A stretch of 64,000 nt of DNA from Platerodrilus igneus (GCA_036346225.1 JARFIW010000999.1:7993501-8057500); one strand, 5' to 3'; counted from the first letter of the stretch, positions 45,426-56,644 are shown. The notes: generated by a model not told the origin, from the letters alone. A program made the numbers and translations.

Positions 45426-46192
45426 TTTTTGTTTCTACTGCTATTGGTGAATGCAGTGATCCGGTAACTTTACATGCATCTATTAAAAATGGAAACAATT
45501 GGACTCCAATAATACCATCAATGGGACCAGGTTGATCAAAAGTATTGTCTACCAATAGAAGGTCCATAAAATGCATAAGTGAATCCCTAGGTATTTTATT
45601 ATTAGGGAGCCTGTCCGTAATTTTGTCGACTAACAAAACTTCCAACTTATAACTAATATTGGATTCAAAACGTGACAAAATAATTCAAGTTTGATTTTCC
45701 TGTAACCGAGCTACCACGAACAGAATGACCACAAGAACTAATATTTAGATCGAGTAATCTTGCACATTCAGAAGTTAAGAAATGAGCTTGAGAACATGAA
45801 TCTAATAAAAACCTAACAGTGTGTAAAATACCGCGTTTATCAACAACATGTACAATTACTGTCGACAATAAAACTGTGGAATTCATCATAGATACTCTTG
45901 TAGTGGAATAAAAACTAAAAGACTCATGTTGGCTTGTCGAAGCTTCAACTGAGCTTGTTGAAAAACCCGGTGGAGGATGTTTGGTACTAATATCTTCTTG
46001 TGTTAAGCATTTGCCTTCAGTAGTAAAGTTTAATTTCTTTTCCGAAGATTGTTGCTCAATATAATGCAAAAGTGTGTTATGTTTATATTTACAAATTTTA
46101 CAGCAAAAACGATTTTTGCAACTCAAAACTTTTATGTTGATCAAAACAATTAATACATAGATTTTTCTCTTTAATGATTTTAAATCGTGCAA
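45331..46192 (-). pseudogene. pol: BEL-2 protease, broken
   Basis: The frame 46192-45665 ends with the protease start: VRFLLDSCSQAHFLTSECAR, where the active-site DSG reads DSC. It is followed by LLDLNISSCG. The frame 45678-45331 continues with DNTFDQPGPIDGIIGVQLFP, the second half of the BEL protease, and then the link to RT. The frameshift is at about 45670. Protease would cut the gag-pol polyprotein. The active-site change may by itself reduce activity. Assignment rests on position between gag and RT and on the motif order. Confidence 0.85.
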
Positions 46193-47236
46193 ATGAGGAT
46201 AAAGATAAAAATTTACTACATCGTGAAATTGAATGTTTAGCAGAACAAACTGAACAATTTTGATCTACTGATTGCTTTGCTACAAAAAACGAATGTGATT
46301 TTGTTTTATTGCTACTAAATGTAACGCTTGATTTTATAGAAGAGGATACCATATAAATTTGGGCCTGTTCCTTTATGAAATCTAACACTTCGGTATACGT
46401 TAAAAAGTCATTTTTGAGTTGATGATTTTCAAAAATAGAGCGAGTTTCTACATCCAATTTGCTTCATAACAAATAGCCAAAAATGAAATCGACCAAATTC
46501 TCAATGTTAAGGGTTTTTAATGCTTTAATTGCAGAATCACATTTTTCAAGAATATTATTTAAATTATTAGCAGAGGCTGTTTGTACGGGTTTGAAATCTA
46601 AAATTTGTTCTAAATAATTTACTGCTAGAGTACGTGGATTTTGATATTTATCATTAAGAGCCTTCCAAATAATTGCATAATTGGCACCAATAGGAGGCAA
46701 GCCAGCACAAACACTAGTGGCTTTACCACTTAATTCACCTACTAAATAGTTCACTTTATCCACATCCTTTAATTGATCATTATCATGAATAAGACTTCGA
46801 AATAACTCAACAAAAATAGGCCATTCAGAAAGATCGCCAGTAAACTTTGGGAGAGACAATTCCGGCAAACCTGGTGTGCTAGAATGTTCTATATTAGCTC
46901 TTGGTACATTGACTGAATTATTATCTGAAAGGCGCGATTTAAGTCGTGGATCTTTCGCAGCTACTAAAATATGACAGTATAAGTCGTTGAATGCATCCAA
47001 AGGTTTAAGATCCGGAACAACATTCTCATCTAGCATGTCAATTAAATTAATTTCATTCACGACATAAGCAAAATTAGACTTAGTTTGCTCTAATAATTCT
47101 GACTAATAAAAAATTCTAAACATTGTTTATTTTCTAACTGTGAAATGGAATTATACACCTTTTGTATTATAGAAAAATACAATTCCTTTTTAGAAAATTT
47201 TAATTTTGCTTCTAGTGATTTTTTATCATTCCCCAT
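46098..47236 (-). pseudogene. gag: BEL-2 gag, broken
   Basis: A likely start is the ATG at 47236 (MGNDKKSLEAKLKFSKKELY). After a stop near 47090 the frame 47060-46464 contains the strongest gag signature: LPELSLPKFTGDLSEWPIFV followed by FRSLIHDN. This is the BEL capsid entry motif. The frame 46457-46098 has the knuckles CSVCSAKHSISRC (about 46255) and CINCFDQHKSF (about 46150). The last Cys of the second knuckle is lost by the frameshift near 46130. At least three lesions. Gag would assemble the particle. Confidence 0.9.
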
Positions 47237-47544
47237 AATCGAGCTTAATTTGTATATGCCAAACAGTAAGACAAACCCAATATATTCAAATTTAAATTGA
47301 ACCAATTAACAAAACATTTAATTTGGAAAATGTATATTAATAACTCACAATGTTATTGAGATTATTGCCTTATCAACTAAACCAAAATCCAAAAACCCAA
47401 ACATATGGTAAGTAATTTTTCAATAACAAACTTAGCAAACTACAAACAACAAATGTGTACCAAAATTTAACTAATAAGTTCAATTGCAAGATTCAAGTAT
47501 GTGCAAAAACTATAAACATCCGGTTCGATGGATGCCAAAAAAAA

Positions 47545-47870
47545 TGTTCGCGCTGATAAAACAAAATAAACAAAATAATAATTTATAGTGGACTTGACTA
47601 AACAAATTTACTTACCCCAGGACAATATCTTAAACACTAAATATCAGGATAAAGGAAAGGAATGATAAGAATCCTGATATAATAAATTAATACCACTTTG
47701 GGTTCCCAAATAATTTTGCACAAACTTAATCTCACAACTACACTAAAAGCTTCTTTTCCATATACATATCAAGCACAACTGAACTTCTTTCTTTTTATCA
47801 GCCAGGTGTTTTAATGACAGCTGGCCAAGATAAAAGTGTATCAAATTAAAATAATGCAATGGCGCAAACA
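47545..47870 (-). repeat. 5' LTR of BEL-2 (right copy)
   Basis: On the plus strand it starts TGTTCGCGCTGATAAAAC and ends GGCGCAAACA, followed by GTGTA at 47871-47875. It differs from the left LTR at a dozen or more positions. Just inside it, at 47520-47537, TGGCATCCATCGAACCGG on the minus strand may be the primer-binding site. Confidence 0.94.
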
Positions 47871-47875
47871 GTGTA

Positions 47876-48060
47876 TGCTAGCTCAGAATAGAAATCAATG
47901 GAGGTACGCATCCAACCAGTCCTAAGATAGATAAACTAATGACGAAAAAAATAACTATTCTTAAGCATGCTGATTATTATAAGCAATTGGTTGTGTAATA
48001 TTCTCGAATAATGTTATTTGTGTGAAAGGATTTACTGGAAAGCTATTAATTCGACAAGTG
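47876..48060 (+). pseudogene. LINE-A1, 3' end beyond BEL-2
   Basis: TGCTAGCTCAGAATAGAAAT and the following bases continue the LINE interrupted at 37242. The same 3' sequence is seen at about 48525 and 54635. It encodes the last few residues and a short 3' untranslated region. The right limit is approximate. Confidence 0.75.
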
Positions 48061-48115
48061 TTTATGTGTAGGGGGATCATGGCAGCTACAAGCTGTTTAA
48101 CCCCTTTCATATACT

Positions 48116-48414
48116 TTACATGTGATTTTCCAATGCTCCACCCGAAGGTACTACATTGGCCAGGAAGCGAGTTTTTTTTTCACCTGAAAAATTTGGAATT
48201 TTGCCGAACCCTTGCTGTTCCAAGCAAGGTAGGGATCTTTAACGTGCGTGACAACTCTCACACACAGGACCTCCATTTTACCTCTCATCCGAACGAGGGT
48301 GTATTTTTGTGAAAAATGCTCGCCTAACATTTTTCAAGCGGACCGTGTCGGGATTCGAACCCAGGACCTTGGGCGTAGTAGTCACACACGTACCACTACG
48401 CCACGGAGCCGCCT
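48116..48414 (-). mobile_element. tRNA-derived SINE, full-length, with 14-bp TSD
   Basis: On the minus strand it starts AGGCGGCTCCGTGGCGTAGT (A box) with the B box GGGTTCGAATCCC near 48350. The core TCGTTCGGATGAGAGGTAAA and the block CACGCACGTTAAAGATCCC follow, and it ends in CCTTCGGGTGGAGCATTGG plus a short tail. CCCTTTCATATACT is duplicated exactly at 48102-48115 and 48415-48428, the sign of LINE-mediated insertion. The copy looks undamaged. Confidence 0.95.
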
Positions 48415-48489
48415 CCCTTTCATATACTACCGAATCTCGGTGAAATAGAGCATATAATTAGTAAACAATGGAAGGCGAACCGAGCTGTA

Positions 48490-48690
48490 TATAGGCTGTA
48501 TGGGAAATTCAGGAAACTGTGTGGGCTAGCTCAGAATATAAATTAGTGGAGGTATGTGTCCAACTAGTTTTGAGACGGAAAACCTGATGTCGAAAAAATA
48601 AGCGCAGATCAATCTGATGATTATTATAAACAACTACAGGTGTTGGTTGTAAAGTATCTGCAACTATGTAAGTGTTTATTTAAACGAGCA
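48490..48690 (+). pseudogene. LINE-A 3' end fragment (LINE-A4)
   Basis: GGGCTAGCTCAGAATATAAATT and the following 100 bases resemble the 3' end of LINE-A1 at 47876. Only the last coding residues and 3' region are present, a strongly 5'-truncated copy. Confidence 0.65.
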
Positions 48691-48699
48691 TCGAAATCA

Positions 48700-49860
48700 T
48701 AAATAATCAAAAGTGACGTTCATAAGAAAAACAAAAGTTGTTGGCATCTACTACCAAACAAATGATTTAATAAACAAACAAAATACGTATTCTTATTTAT
48801 CATAAAAAAGTTGCCTTAAGAATGTTATTACAGATTACAAAAAAGTTATAAATAAGGAAGTTATAGATAAAAATAGAATTTGACAATTTTAAAATTTTTT
48901 GTTATTATTAAAAATTAAAAAGGATAACTGGATTTTCCTTTTTAATCAGCGTTTCTCAGTCCAACATACAACTTTTGTCCCATTTAACCAACATTGTATG
49001 TCTTATAAATTCCGATTTCCCCATGCTAAACACCTTTATCCGGGACATACTCTAGAATTTTGAATAATGTGAATTAATCAATTTTCAACATATAGTTTAA
49101 AACAATATAATAAAAGCGTTATTATTGGTTTTGTAAAGAATTTTGCCCTTATTTTTCAGGAATACACAAAGCAAATCGACAACTGTTATCTTAAAATTAT
49201 AATTAGACATACGTGTGTGTAAGTTAGGTAAAAAAAGTTGTGCTTAATTATGCTTTCGCAAGTCATAAAACTAATTTTACGCACTGTTTTAAGCTGAAAT
49301 CTCGATGAATCAGAATTTTTTAGTATTAATGAAAGGGTTGTGAAAGTAAATGAAAAATAGAGAAAAATCGACAATGAAAGTATGAATATATTAAGAAAAA
49401 AAAGCAAAAATAAAACTAATGTACATAAGATTCCAAATCGAGGAGAATTAAAAATCAAGTATAGTTAGTAACGTACAAAGTAAAAAGAAAAAAAAGAAAC
49501 TTAAATTATCCTCTAATTTTTTATATTTTAAAAGATAAACGCATTTTTTACTTACACAAAATTTGATGATTACAACAACACTCATCTATCGATAAATATC
49601 AATTACTGTCTAGAATGCTATTTAAATGACGTAGCATGTACATATTTTAGTATTTATATATTTGGCTGATAATAAAGATTAGAAACTTTCGTATCATGGT
49701 GGTAAGAAAGTTTGAATTAAACTACGATACTATAAATTATCTTGGCCAAAGCTGTGTATGGATTCAAAATATCTTCGCTAACATCTTGTATTCACCTATG
49801 TTAAATAATTTTTTTAATTGTTCAATTTGGAAAACTTTTAAATAAAGTTTTCCATCGTAA
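48700..49860. other. AT-rich DNA without a supported gene
   Basis: A minus-strand ORF at 49186-49458 is Leu/Phe/Ser-rich and without a recognisable domain, likely accidental. No element ends were seen. Confidence 0.45.
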
Positions 49861-49869
49861 TTAGTATCG

Positions 49870-50640
49870 ATGGTTTTCATAACAGGATACAAAATGCTTG
49901 AAACATATTATCAAACTCGAATGACATTTGGAAATGCAGTCAACATTCCCGAAACAAGGCAGAACCTCTTTCGGTCCCTAAGTGGCAGATGCCAATGGGG
50001 TTGGTATGGCATTCTAAAGTACACTACTGCGACGTGGAAGTCAACCGGATACCACCACGTTACTTCCCAAGTACACAGCGTACTTAAATTGTTACTTAAG
50101 ATGATGGCATCATCTGCGGTAAAAGATTTCGGAGTTAAAATAGTCCCCCATTCGGATCTGCGGGAGGGGACTACTACGGAGGATTGCAATCGGAAAGTTA
50201 GAAAGAAGACTGGGAACATTTTACGAGTCGGAGCGTGAAATATCAGAAGTATGAAGCAAGTAGGTAAACTAGAGGATTTTAAAATTGAAATGGAGACTTT
50301 AGGGTAATTTATTCAGGATCAGAGAAAGGAAATTCGGGCGTGGGGATAGTTATGCGAAAAAAGATAGGACACTGTGTAGAAAACACTTAAAAAGAACGAA
50401 AGAATACTCGTGGTTAGATTATAATCTAAACCGGAAAATACAGTAATGATATAAGTATACCTTTAACTAAAGAGGTAAAAGCGATCTACAAAGATATACA
50501 AAAATATACTAAGATGCGTAAATGGGATATAGAAATTTAATAAATACGGAGGGAGTTTAATGCAGTGGTAGGCGAGAGTAGGGAGGAAATGGTAGTAAGT
50601 TTAGTTGATTTAGGCACGATAAATGACAGGGGAAATAGGC
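49870..50640 (+). pseudogene. LINE-A2, 5' region and endonuclease start
   Basis: The ORF 49870-50238 ends in RKVRKKTGNILRVGA. The next bases read NIRSMKQVGKLEDF, the LINE endonuclease start (equivalent to 'WN.RS'). GKLEDFKIEME and, after frame breaks, SEKGNSGVGIVMRKKIGHCV follow. Around 50550, REFNAVVGESREEMVVS matches the endonuclease of LINE-A1 at 28390. The copy keeps more 5' sequence than LINE-A1 and may show the original 5' end, but the function of 49870-50130 is unknown. It stops at about 50640, where unrelated DNA begins. Confidence 0.7.
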
Positions 50641-50644
50641 TGAA

Positions 50645-51670
50645 TATTAGACAAAAACAAGTTTTAATGCGTTTTATTTTTTAAGTTTACTACTGATGAT
50701 TACCACTTAGTGGTCGAAATATGTATTTAGTTTTTAACAATATTTTTGGTGGTTAAAAGTTATTAATTATTTTAAATCATCAAATACTGTATTCCCTTTC
50801 GGGGTAACCAAACCTAGCACTTCTTTTTGAGGGGATATGCAAGTAGAGGAAAACTACGGAGTCTGTGTCCACCCCCGACCATTTTTTACACCTTCCACCA
50901 CTTTTTCCACCACTCTCGCCCACACTTTCCATGCCCTTCCCCTAAATGTTTGCCACCCAACATACATCTAACCTAGGTTAGGCAACCCACAATACACATA
51001 CAACATAGGTAGGGCAATCCACAATGCAGGCACAACACCACTGCCACCTGATTTTATTACATCCGCCATTTTCTGATTACGTCACACCTCGTGTGCTAGG
51101 ACCGCATTGGTCAAAAATGGTATTATAGACGAAGAAGAAGAAGAAACGTTTGCACTGAAACTTACAAAGGGTGCTAGTGTCATCATTTTGGGTAAACGCG
51201 AACTCAGGAGACTATTTAACATGCAAGAGTTACTAATAGAAAACTAAATCAGAAGGCTGGTAGAGAATTTCAACCGTTCTACAACCAACCAGCAGGTTTT
51301 ATTGCCGATTATAATAATGACAAAGGGCTGAAACTAACACAAGTAGAAGGAAGAGCTAAAATTTTGCTCGAAAGTGATATACGAGCATGTAATTTTCTTT
51401 TCAGCGACGTAAATAGCCATAATTACTTAACAGCTCTGGAAATAATTACATGCTCTCCAGACTGGTATGTGAAAGACGTGTTGTTTGCGCGCTCGCTTCA
51501 GCAAATGTGTAGACAGTAGAAAGCTTCGGATAATTTCAGTGATGACACCTGTTCCAATACACATAAAGGTCAAGCATAGGTCTAGTTTTCAGTTTAAGCT
51601 ATCATGTAATCGCAAAAATAATATTTAATCTTATGCGAGAACGCGATAAATGAAGATTCGCTATTTATAA
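50645..51670. other. Unknown DNA inside LINE-A2, includes a 99-codon ORF
   Basis: About 1 kb without similarity to LINE-A replaces the segment between endonuclease and RT. It contains a C- and A-rich part (50860-51060), a GAA repeat (51128-51146), and an open frame at 51220-51519 described separately. No terminal repeats or target duplication were found. Confidence 0.5.
51220..51519 (+). other. Unrecognised 99-codon open frame without ATG start
   Basis: The frame is open from a stop at 51217 to a stop at 51517-51519. It lacks an ATG until near its end, so it would be an exon or a piece of a broken ORF. The peptide has normal complexity, for example FQPFYNQPAGFIADYNNDKG and LTALEIITCSPDWYVKDVLF. 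That is unusual in this AT-rich DNA. No family is recognised. It sits in the unknown DNA that interrupts LINE-A2. Confidence 0.4.
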
Positions 51671-52600
51671 AAATATTGACAGCACACGTGTCAAAAATAT
51701 TTACTAGAATTGTACAAAGACGGATGGAGAAACGAGCTAAAGAAATACTAGGAGAAGATCAATTTGGATTTGTGGGAACAGGAGAACACAGAAGGTTATT
51801 TTAGCTCTAAGGGTGATAATAGAGAAAACAATAGAAAAGAAGAATGGATGTATATAGGGTTTGTAGATCCGAATAAATCACTCGACAATGTAAAATGGAA
51901 AAAAAAATTCGAAATACTCAAAAAGATTAGAATGAGTTTTAGGGTATACACGATTAATACATAGCTTATATAAAGGGCAAACAGCGGTAACAGAATTAGT
52001 GCGGGAACGTGGAGAAAGAAGTAAATTTTAGGAAAAGGATGCAATAGGGATGTGCCCTACTCCTGTTAATTTTTAACCTGCACATTGAAAAGGCAATGGA
52101 TATTATCAAACGCAGGATGACATTTGGAATTATTATGCAGGGACAAAATATTGATATGCTTAGATTTGCAGATGATATAACGGTATTAGCATCTAGCAAG
52201 GAAGAGTTAGAAACAGCTCTTAATAAAATGGAAACAGTTCTACAGAGGGATACGGTTGAGAATTAACAAAAACAAAATTAAAACTAGTATGTAAATTAGG
52301 AGAAAATAAATAAAAACTAGAATACAAATAGGAAACGGGAACTTACAAGAGGTTAAAGATTTTTGCTACCTAAGAAGGCAAATAACCCAAGATGAGGAAA
52401 GTGCAAAAAATATAAAACAAAGATTAGCACAAGGTTGTGTTGCATTTAACAAGGAAAAGCAACTCCTGTGTTCAAAGACAACTAACATAAAAACAAGGAA
52501 AGGATTACTGAATGCATATGTATGGAGCACAGCACTATACGGCTGTGAAACGTAAACAGTAGGAGAAACGGACACCAAAAAGATAGAAGGCTTCGAAGTG
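51671..52600 (+). pseudogene. LINE-A2, reverse transcriptase part
   Basis: TTGACAGCACACGTGTCAAA at about 51678 matches LINE-A1 at about 36101, and the two copies run parallel from there. The translation gives EDQFGFVGTGEHRR, a motif A region with LDNVKWKKKFEILKK, then LRFADDITVLASSKEELETA near 52161. Here the ADD catalytic pair is intact, unlike LINE-A1. Frame breaks lie near 51780, 52020 and 52255. It ends near 52600 within the sequence corresponding to 36995-37020 and resumes at 54363. Confidence 0.85.
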
Positions 52601-54362
52601 TTAAGCTTGTTACGTTCAATTCCTAAATTTGCATCTTTCCAATACCCTTCATTGATAAATTATTACCAGTTTAAATAAATATCCTAATTCGCTTTTTTTG
52701 ACTATTTTCAAAGTTATACCTATTATAGATAAAGCACATTAACCTATCAGTTTATTCATAAAGCAGTTTGGTTTCTCTATTAATATTAATTTCTTATCAC
52801 CTATACTACAATTTAGTATACAAATTATTGTCCTTATCAACGCCTGGTAATTTCTTGTTTTAACGGTATTACCTTATGTTATCATAGTAGAGATTCTAAA
52901 TTGTTCTGTTGGGAATTAATTCATTTGTACTTTGTACTTTATTACACGTTGAACAGATCCTCTTAAACAGTTCTTAATTCTGAACGAGCAAATACACAAC
53001 ATTCTTTTCCTTTACTACTTCTTGTGTATTTGGTAAGTGAATAAAATGGTTGATAAATTACTTATTTTTGTAGGATTTGGCCGAATTAATTAGGATGACT
53101 TTTAAAAAATAAAAAAAATACTCAAGACATAAATTTCTATTAACCACCATCCTCCATTACATCTCTCTCTCTTCCAATCATAACCTTAACTAATCCCCAC
53201 CTCATTTCATTTTCTTTCTTTAAAAGATTCCCGCCGATATTCGAATTATGAACATAATATACATTTTATGAGTGCAAATGCCTACATTTTCATGTTTACT
53301 TTCTAGCTCGTATCGTATGACCTTATCGTAGGACTTAAAAAGTTGTTCGTACCCAAGGTTTAAAACTTTCCCGTACGTGTAGAATTTTATTGTATGGATT
53401 TGATTGTTATGTTCAGGTTTGATGTTGGACCATATGGATTGCTAATTACTCACAACTCTTTTTGGTCTACCAGAATCCTCGAGCTACCAGGTATTGTGAC
53501 TGTAAAAGAAAATGCATTGTTCCGGATCTTGACTGGTTACTGATATGTTAAACATTTCTTTGTCTCGTTATAAGTACGTAGACGAAAGCAGACTATTTTT
53601 TAAATTCTATTTTACTAGTAGTCCATACAATAAATTATTTCCCACATATATGCTAATAATTGCGTAACACGTTCCTCATCAGCAGTGCTTTACTATAGTT
53701 CTGATAGTTACAAATTTTACAGTAATGTTTAATAAGTTTGAATCATCTACAATCCTTCAATACTAATAAGTTATAGTTACTATAGTAGTTACTTTTGAGA
53801 TACTCTCACATTCTTTATGCATCATTAATATTCCATTATGAACATAGTTAACATCAGTGTTTTGGATGGACCCTTTTGTATAAAAATATAAATTATTTTC
53901 TTTATCCTGATTGCGTCAGGGGCGTACTTGTAATATTTTACCATAACGCCAAGTTTCACAGACGCACAAATGTACTTTTTGATTAGTGAACGTTTCTTAA
54001 AAGTTTATTTTGTGCTTTTAGTAATCATATACATTTAGTACTAACATAATAATTGATTACAAGTCTTATGATAAGCAAATAAAGTATATTTTTAACTTGA
54101 ATTTTTTTAACAAAGTTATTTTTTTTATTACCTATGTGTTTTAGTTGGACGGACTGGCGTCCTGTCATTAATTATTGCCTTTCTTTTGCAGGTACGAACC
54201 TTATTTTATTTCAATGGTTAATTTTCTCCTTGTTGAGTTACTTCAGTTTTAGCTTACTCCATCCCCCCCTCCCAATATTCGGCTGCAGCTTAGTCGACAC
54301 ATCCTTTTAGTTACGGTACGAGAATATCGTGACATAAATTTGCACGGTACGAGAATATCGTG
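52601..54362. other. 1.76-kb unknown insert in LINE-A2
   Basis: AT-rich DNA without an ORF interrupts LINE-A2. It starts TTAAGCTTGTTACG and ends with two direct copies of ACGGTACGAGAATATCGTGACA (from about 54313 and from about 54344). The ends resemble TG...CA of an LTR if the boundaries are moved by one or two bases. No target duplication supports that, and three bases of the LINE seem lost at the join. Confidence 0.5.
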
Positions 54363-54720
54363 ACAAGCTACAGACGTATGATGAAGATGGCATTAATGGA
54401 TAGACAAAGTTAAAAACAAAGAGGTTCTAGAAATGGTAGAGGAAGAAAAAATATGTGTAAAACAGAAAAAAATAGGAGAGAGAAGATGGGAGGCCACATA
54501 GTAAGGCATGTGGAAATAGCGCGCTATATATTAGAAACAGAGATGAGAAAAAAAAGAGGTAGAGATATACAGGTTAGACTGCACATAGATAGACAAAGAT
54601 GTTGGGTGTGGAAATTTCAAGGAAATGTATAGGTTAGCTCAGAACAGAAATCAATGAAGGTACACTTCTAACCAGTTCCATGACTGAATACTTAATGATG
54701 AGTCAACATTTATGTTTGAA
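54363..54720 (+). pseudogene. LINE-A2, C-terminal and 3' end
   Basis: GCTACAGACGTATGATGAAG continues the LINE, with YRRMMKMALMDRQ and later MGGHIVRHVEIARYILETEM, the LINE-A C-terminus. GTTAGCTCAGAACAGAAATC at about 54633 is the same 3' end as at 47876. The coding frame is interrupted by a stop shortly after the start. The right limit is uncertain. Confidence 0.75.
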
Positions 54721-55522
54721 AGGATTACTATGGAACGTCTCAGCGATATTGAAACATTTTTATATGTGCAATACAAATCATGTTATTATATTTTGCGAAA
54801 CTGGACTTGTGACGCACAAAAAGTTGGTAATAAGGTTTGTTAACGAATGGAATAAGAACTTTCAAAACATTTACAGCGCTCGCCTCAACAATTTAGACTT
54901 TCCTGAAATCTGTCGAAACAAATGAAAAGGAAGAAAGGACTTGGGCTTGTATCAAAATAAGATGCAGTCATATCATGCCAGTGTGCAGCTCTATCACTAA
55001 TTTTGCAAATGACGACTTACTAAATTTACATTTTTTTATGAAGGAAGATTGTATCTTTCGAAATACGCGAAAATAGAAAAAATATGCGTTTGCGAAGTAC
55101 TGATAATCTGTATATTTTTGTTGAATCTTTGCCATATTCTGAAAAAATTTGTGTTTGAACGTTACTTCGTATTTCTCTTAGACAAATAATAATTGAGAGT
55201 GCTTCTTTCAATTTGATTGTCCACGCATAACACTGCAGAAACATCATTTTCATTTAACTTAGTCAACAAATGCAAGATGAACTTTTTTCTGTGAGTTTAT
55301 CGACTGGCGAGTTTCCTCCGAACTTCTCTGAATTGTCTATTATGGACTTTTGTGTGTTTTCTTATTGAAAAATAGGATATGTTAAACATTCGTGAATAAT
55401 TTGCAAGAACCAACAAATAATTGTAAAAAAGTGTGCCAGTACAACACCAAAAATGTTGCAAAACGGTACTGACAGCATGAAAAAATAAATTGTGTAATCA
55501 GACAAGGAAGTGACATTGCAAA

Positions 55523-55559
<37 letters not shown>

Positions 55560-56519
55560 TGTCTTTATTGAACATTTTCTGAAAATTAATATACATTTGT
55601 ACACATACAATTATTTACAATTTTTACAGAAAAGAACATTATTGTTAACAAAAACGTTATTAATTTCTCCGACGGCTTTCAATTCTTTAACCTAATTGAG
55701 AAAATCAAATGAGGTTGTACGTCACAACGTTAAAATTTTAAGACGATGTATAATCTAATACATAATACGTTTTTATTTCATGACCAACTCTGAGCAAAAA
55801 AACTTTTAGCATTCCGTACAGTCTCCTAGTGTTTGCGCATACAAATGATTATTTTAAGTTCATTAACATACACTGTTTAACACATAATTAAAATTAATGT
55901 GACGGTAGTAGCGTGCGACAAGGTTAGACATGTAACATAGTTTGCTTATTAAGTTGGTGAAAATTATTCTTAACAATATACACATCAAAAAATAAAACAA
56001 CGATTGCGTATCATATAGTTGTGGTATTAAGTTTAATTCAACGATATGGTTTATCGTTGAACTATTAATTAAACCAACTTCATGGTATTACTTTGCGTTT
56101 TACTTAATTATTATTCATCAACACTTTAACAGTTTCAAAAAATTCTGAACAAAAAAGAATTTAACTGTAATTCCTATAAGGAAAAAAAACTGAAATTTAC
56201 ATAACGTTATTATTTTTTGGCAGCTAGTTTAATAATTTTTTATTTTCTTTGTGAAAATGTATATAGGTCAGATATCCATTTAGACACGATTACATCCACA
56301 CTCGAGGTAACGAATACAGCGAGAATCTTAAATACCCTTCTATCAAACCGAGTCGGCTCGGATACTCAAAAATAAAAAATACTGCGCATGATAACGTAGT
56401 TGGTGGTTTTATATGACGCGCCAATTTGGCGCAAGATGTTTAGAATCAAAAAATGTCCAAAAGAGATTAATAAATGCCAGAGGAGATTCGTAAGACGTGT
56501 CAGTGCATATCGCACAACT
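54721..56519. other. AT-rich DNA without a supported gene
   Basis: ORFs at 54680-54925 (+) and 55026-55253 (-) show no recognisable domain. A (TTA)n tract lies at 55521-55559. Nothing else was seen. Confidence 0.45.
55521..55559. repeat. (ATT)n microsatellite
   Basis: About 13 trinucleotide units. ORFs across it (poly-Asn or poly-Leu) are artefacts. Confidence 0.97.
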
Positions 56520-56521
56520 TA

Positions 56522-56644
56522 CTCACTTGTAAATTTCTTCAGAGTTTGATGATCTCGTTTGAACTGTTGCAATCCGGCGGTCAAGTGTCTGGATTGCAAC
56601 AGTTCAAACCAGATCATCAAACCCTGAAGAAATTTACAAGTGGG
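56522..56644. repeat. 123-bp near-perfect palindrome flanked by TA
   Basis: Two 54-base arms (56522-56575 and 56591-56644) are reverse complements at 51 of 54 positions, around a 15-base loop. TA flanks both sides (56520-56521 and 56645-56646), as for a mariner-type target duplication. Transcribed, it would fold into a long hairpin. It lies about 160 bases before the LINE-C ORF1 start. It could be a tiny foldback MITE or a small-RNA precursor; a library artefact is also possible. Confidence 0.85.

Larger units (their letters stand above)
37243..47870 (-). mobile_element. BEL/Pao LTR retrotransposon (BEL-2), with nested insertions
   Basis: A minus-strand element of 10628 bp has 326-bp LTRs at both ends and the target duplication GTGTA. 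It is inserted in the 3' part of LINE-A1. Gag, protease, RT, RNase H and integrase are in BEL order from right to left. The extra length comes from about 4 kb between the end of pol (about 41640) and the left LTR, and from a 440-bp MITE in RT. The LTRs differ at a dozen or more positions, so it is older than BEL-1. Confidence 0.95.

Noticed and set aside
47520..47537. Firm call of a BEL-2 primer-binding site
   Set aside because: The sequence starts with TGG, but its T-loop-like part lies too close to the end for a normal tRNA 3' terminus.
52599..54362. Solo LTR starting TGTTAAG and ending GTGACA
   Set aside because: No target duplication is found with these ends and no similar LTR is present in the window. 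It is kept only as an unknown insert.
55362..55695. Poly-Asn and poly-Leu ORFs
   Set aside because: They are created by the (ATT)n microsatellite.
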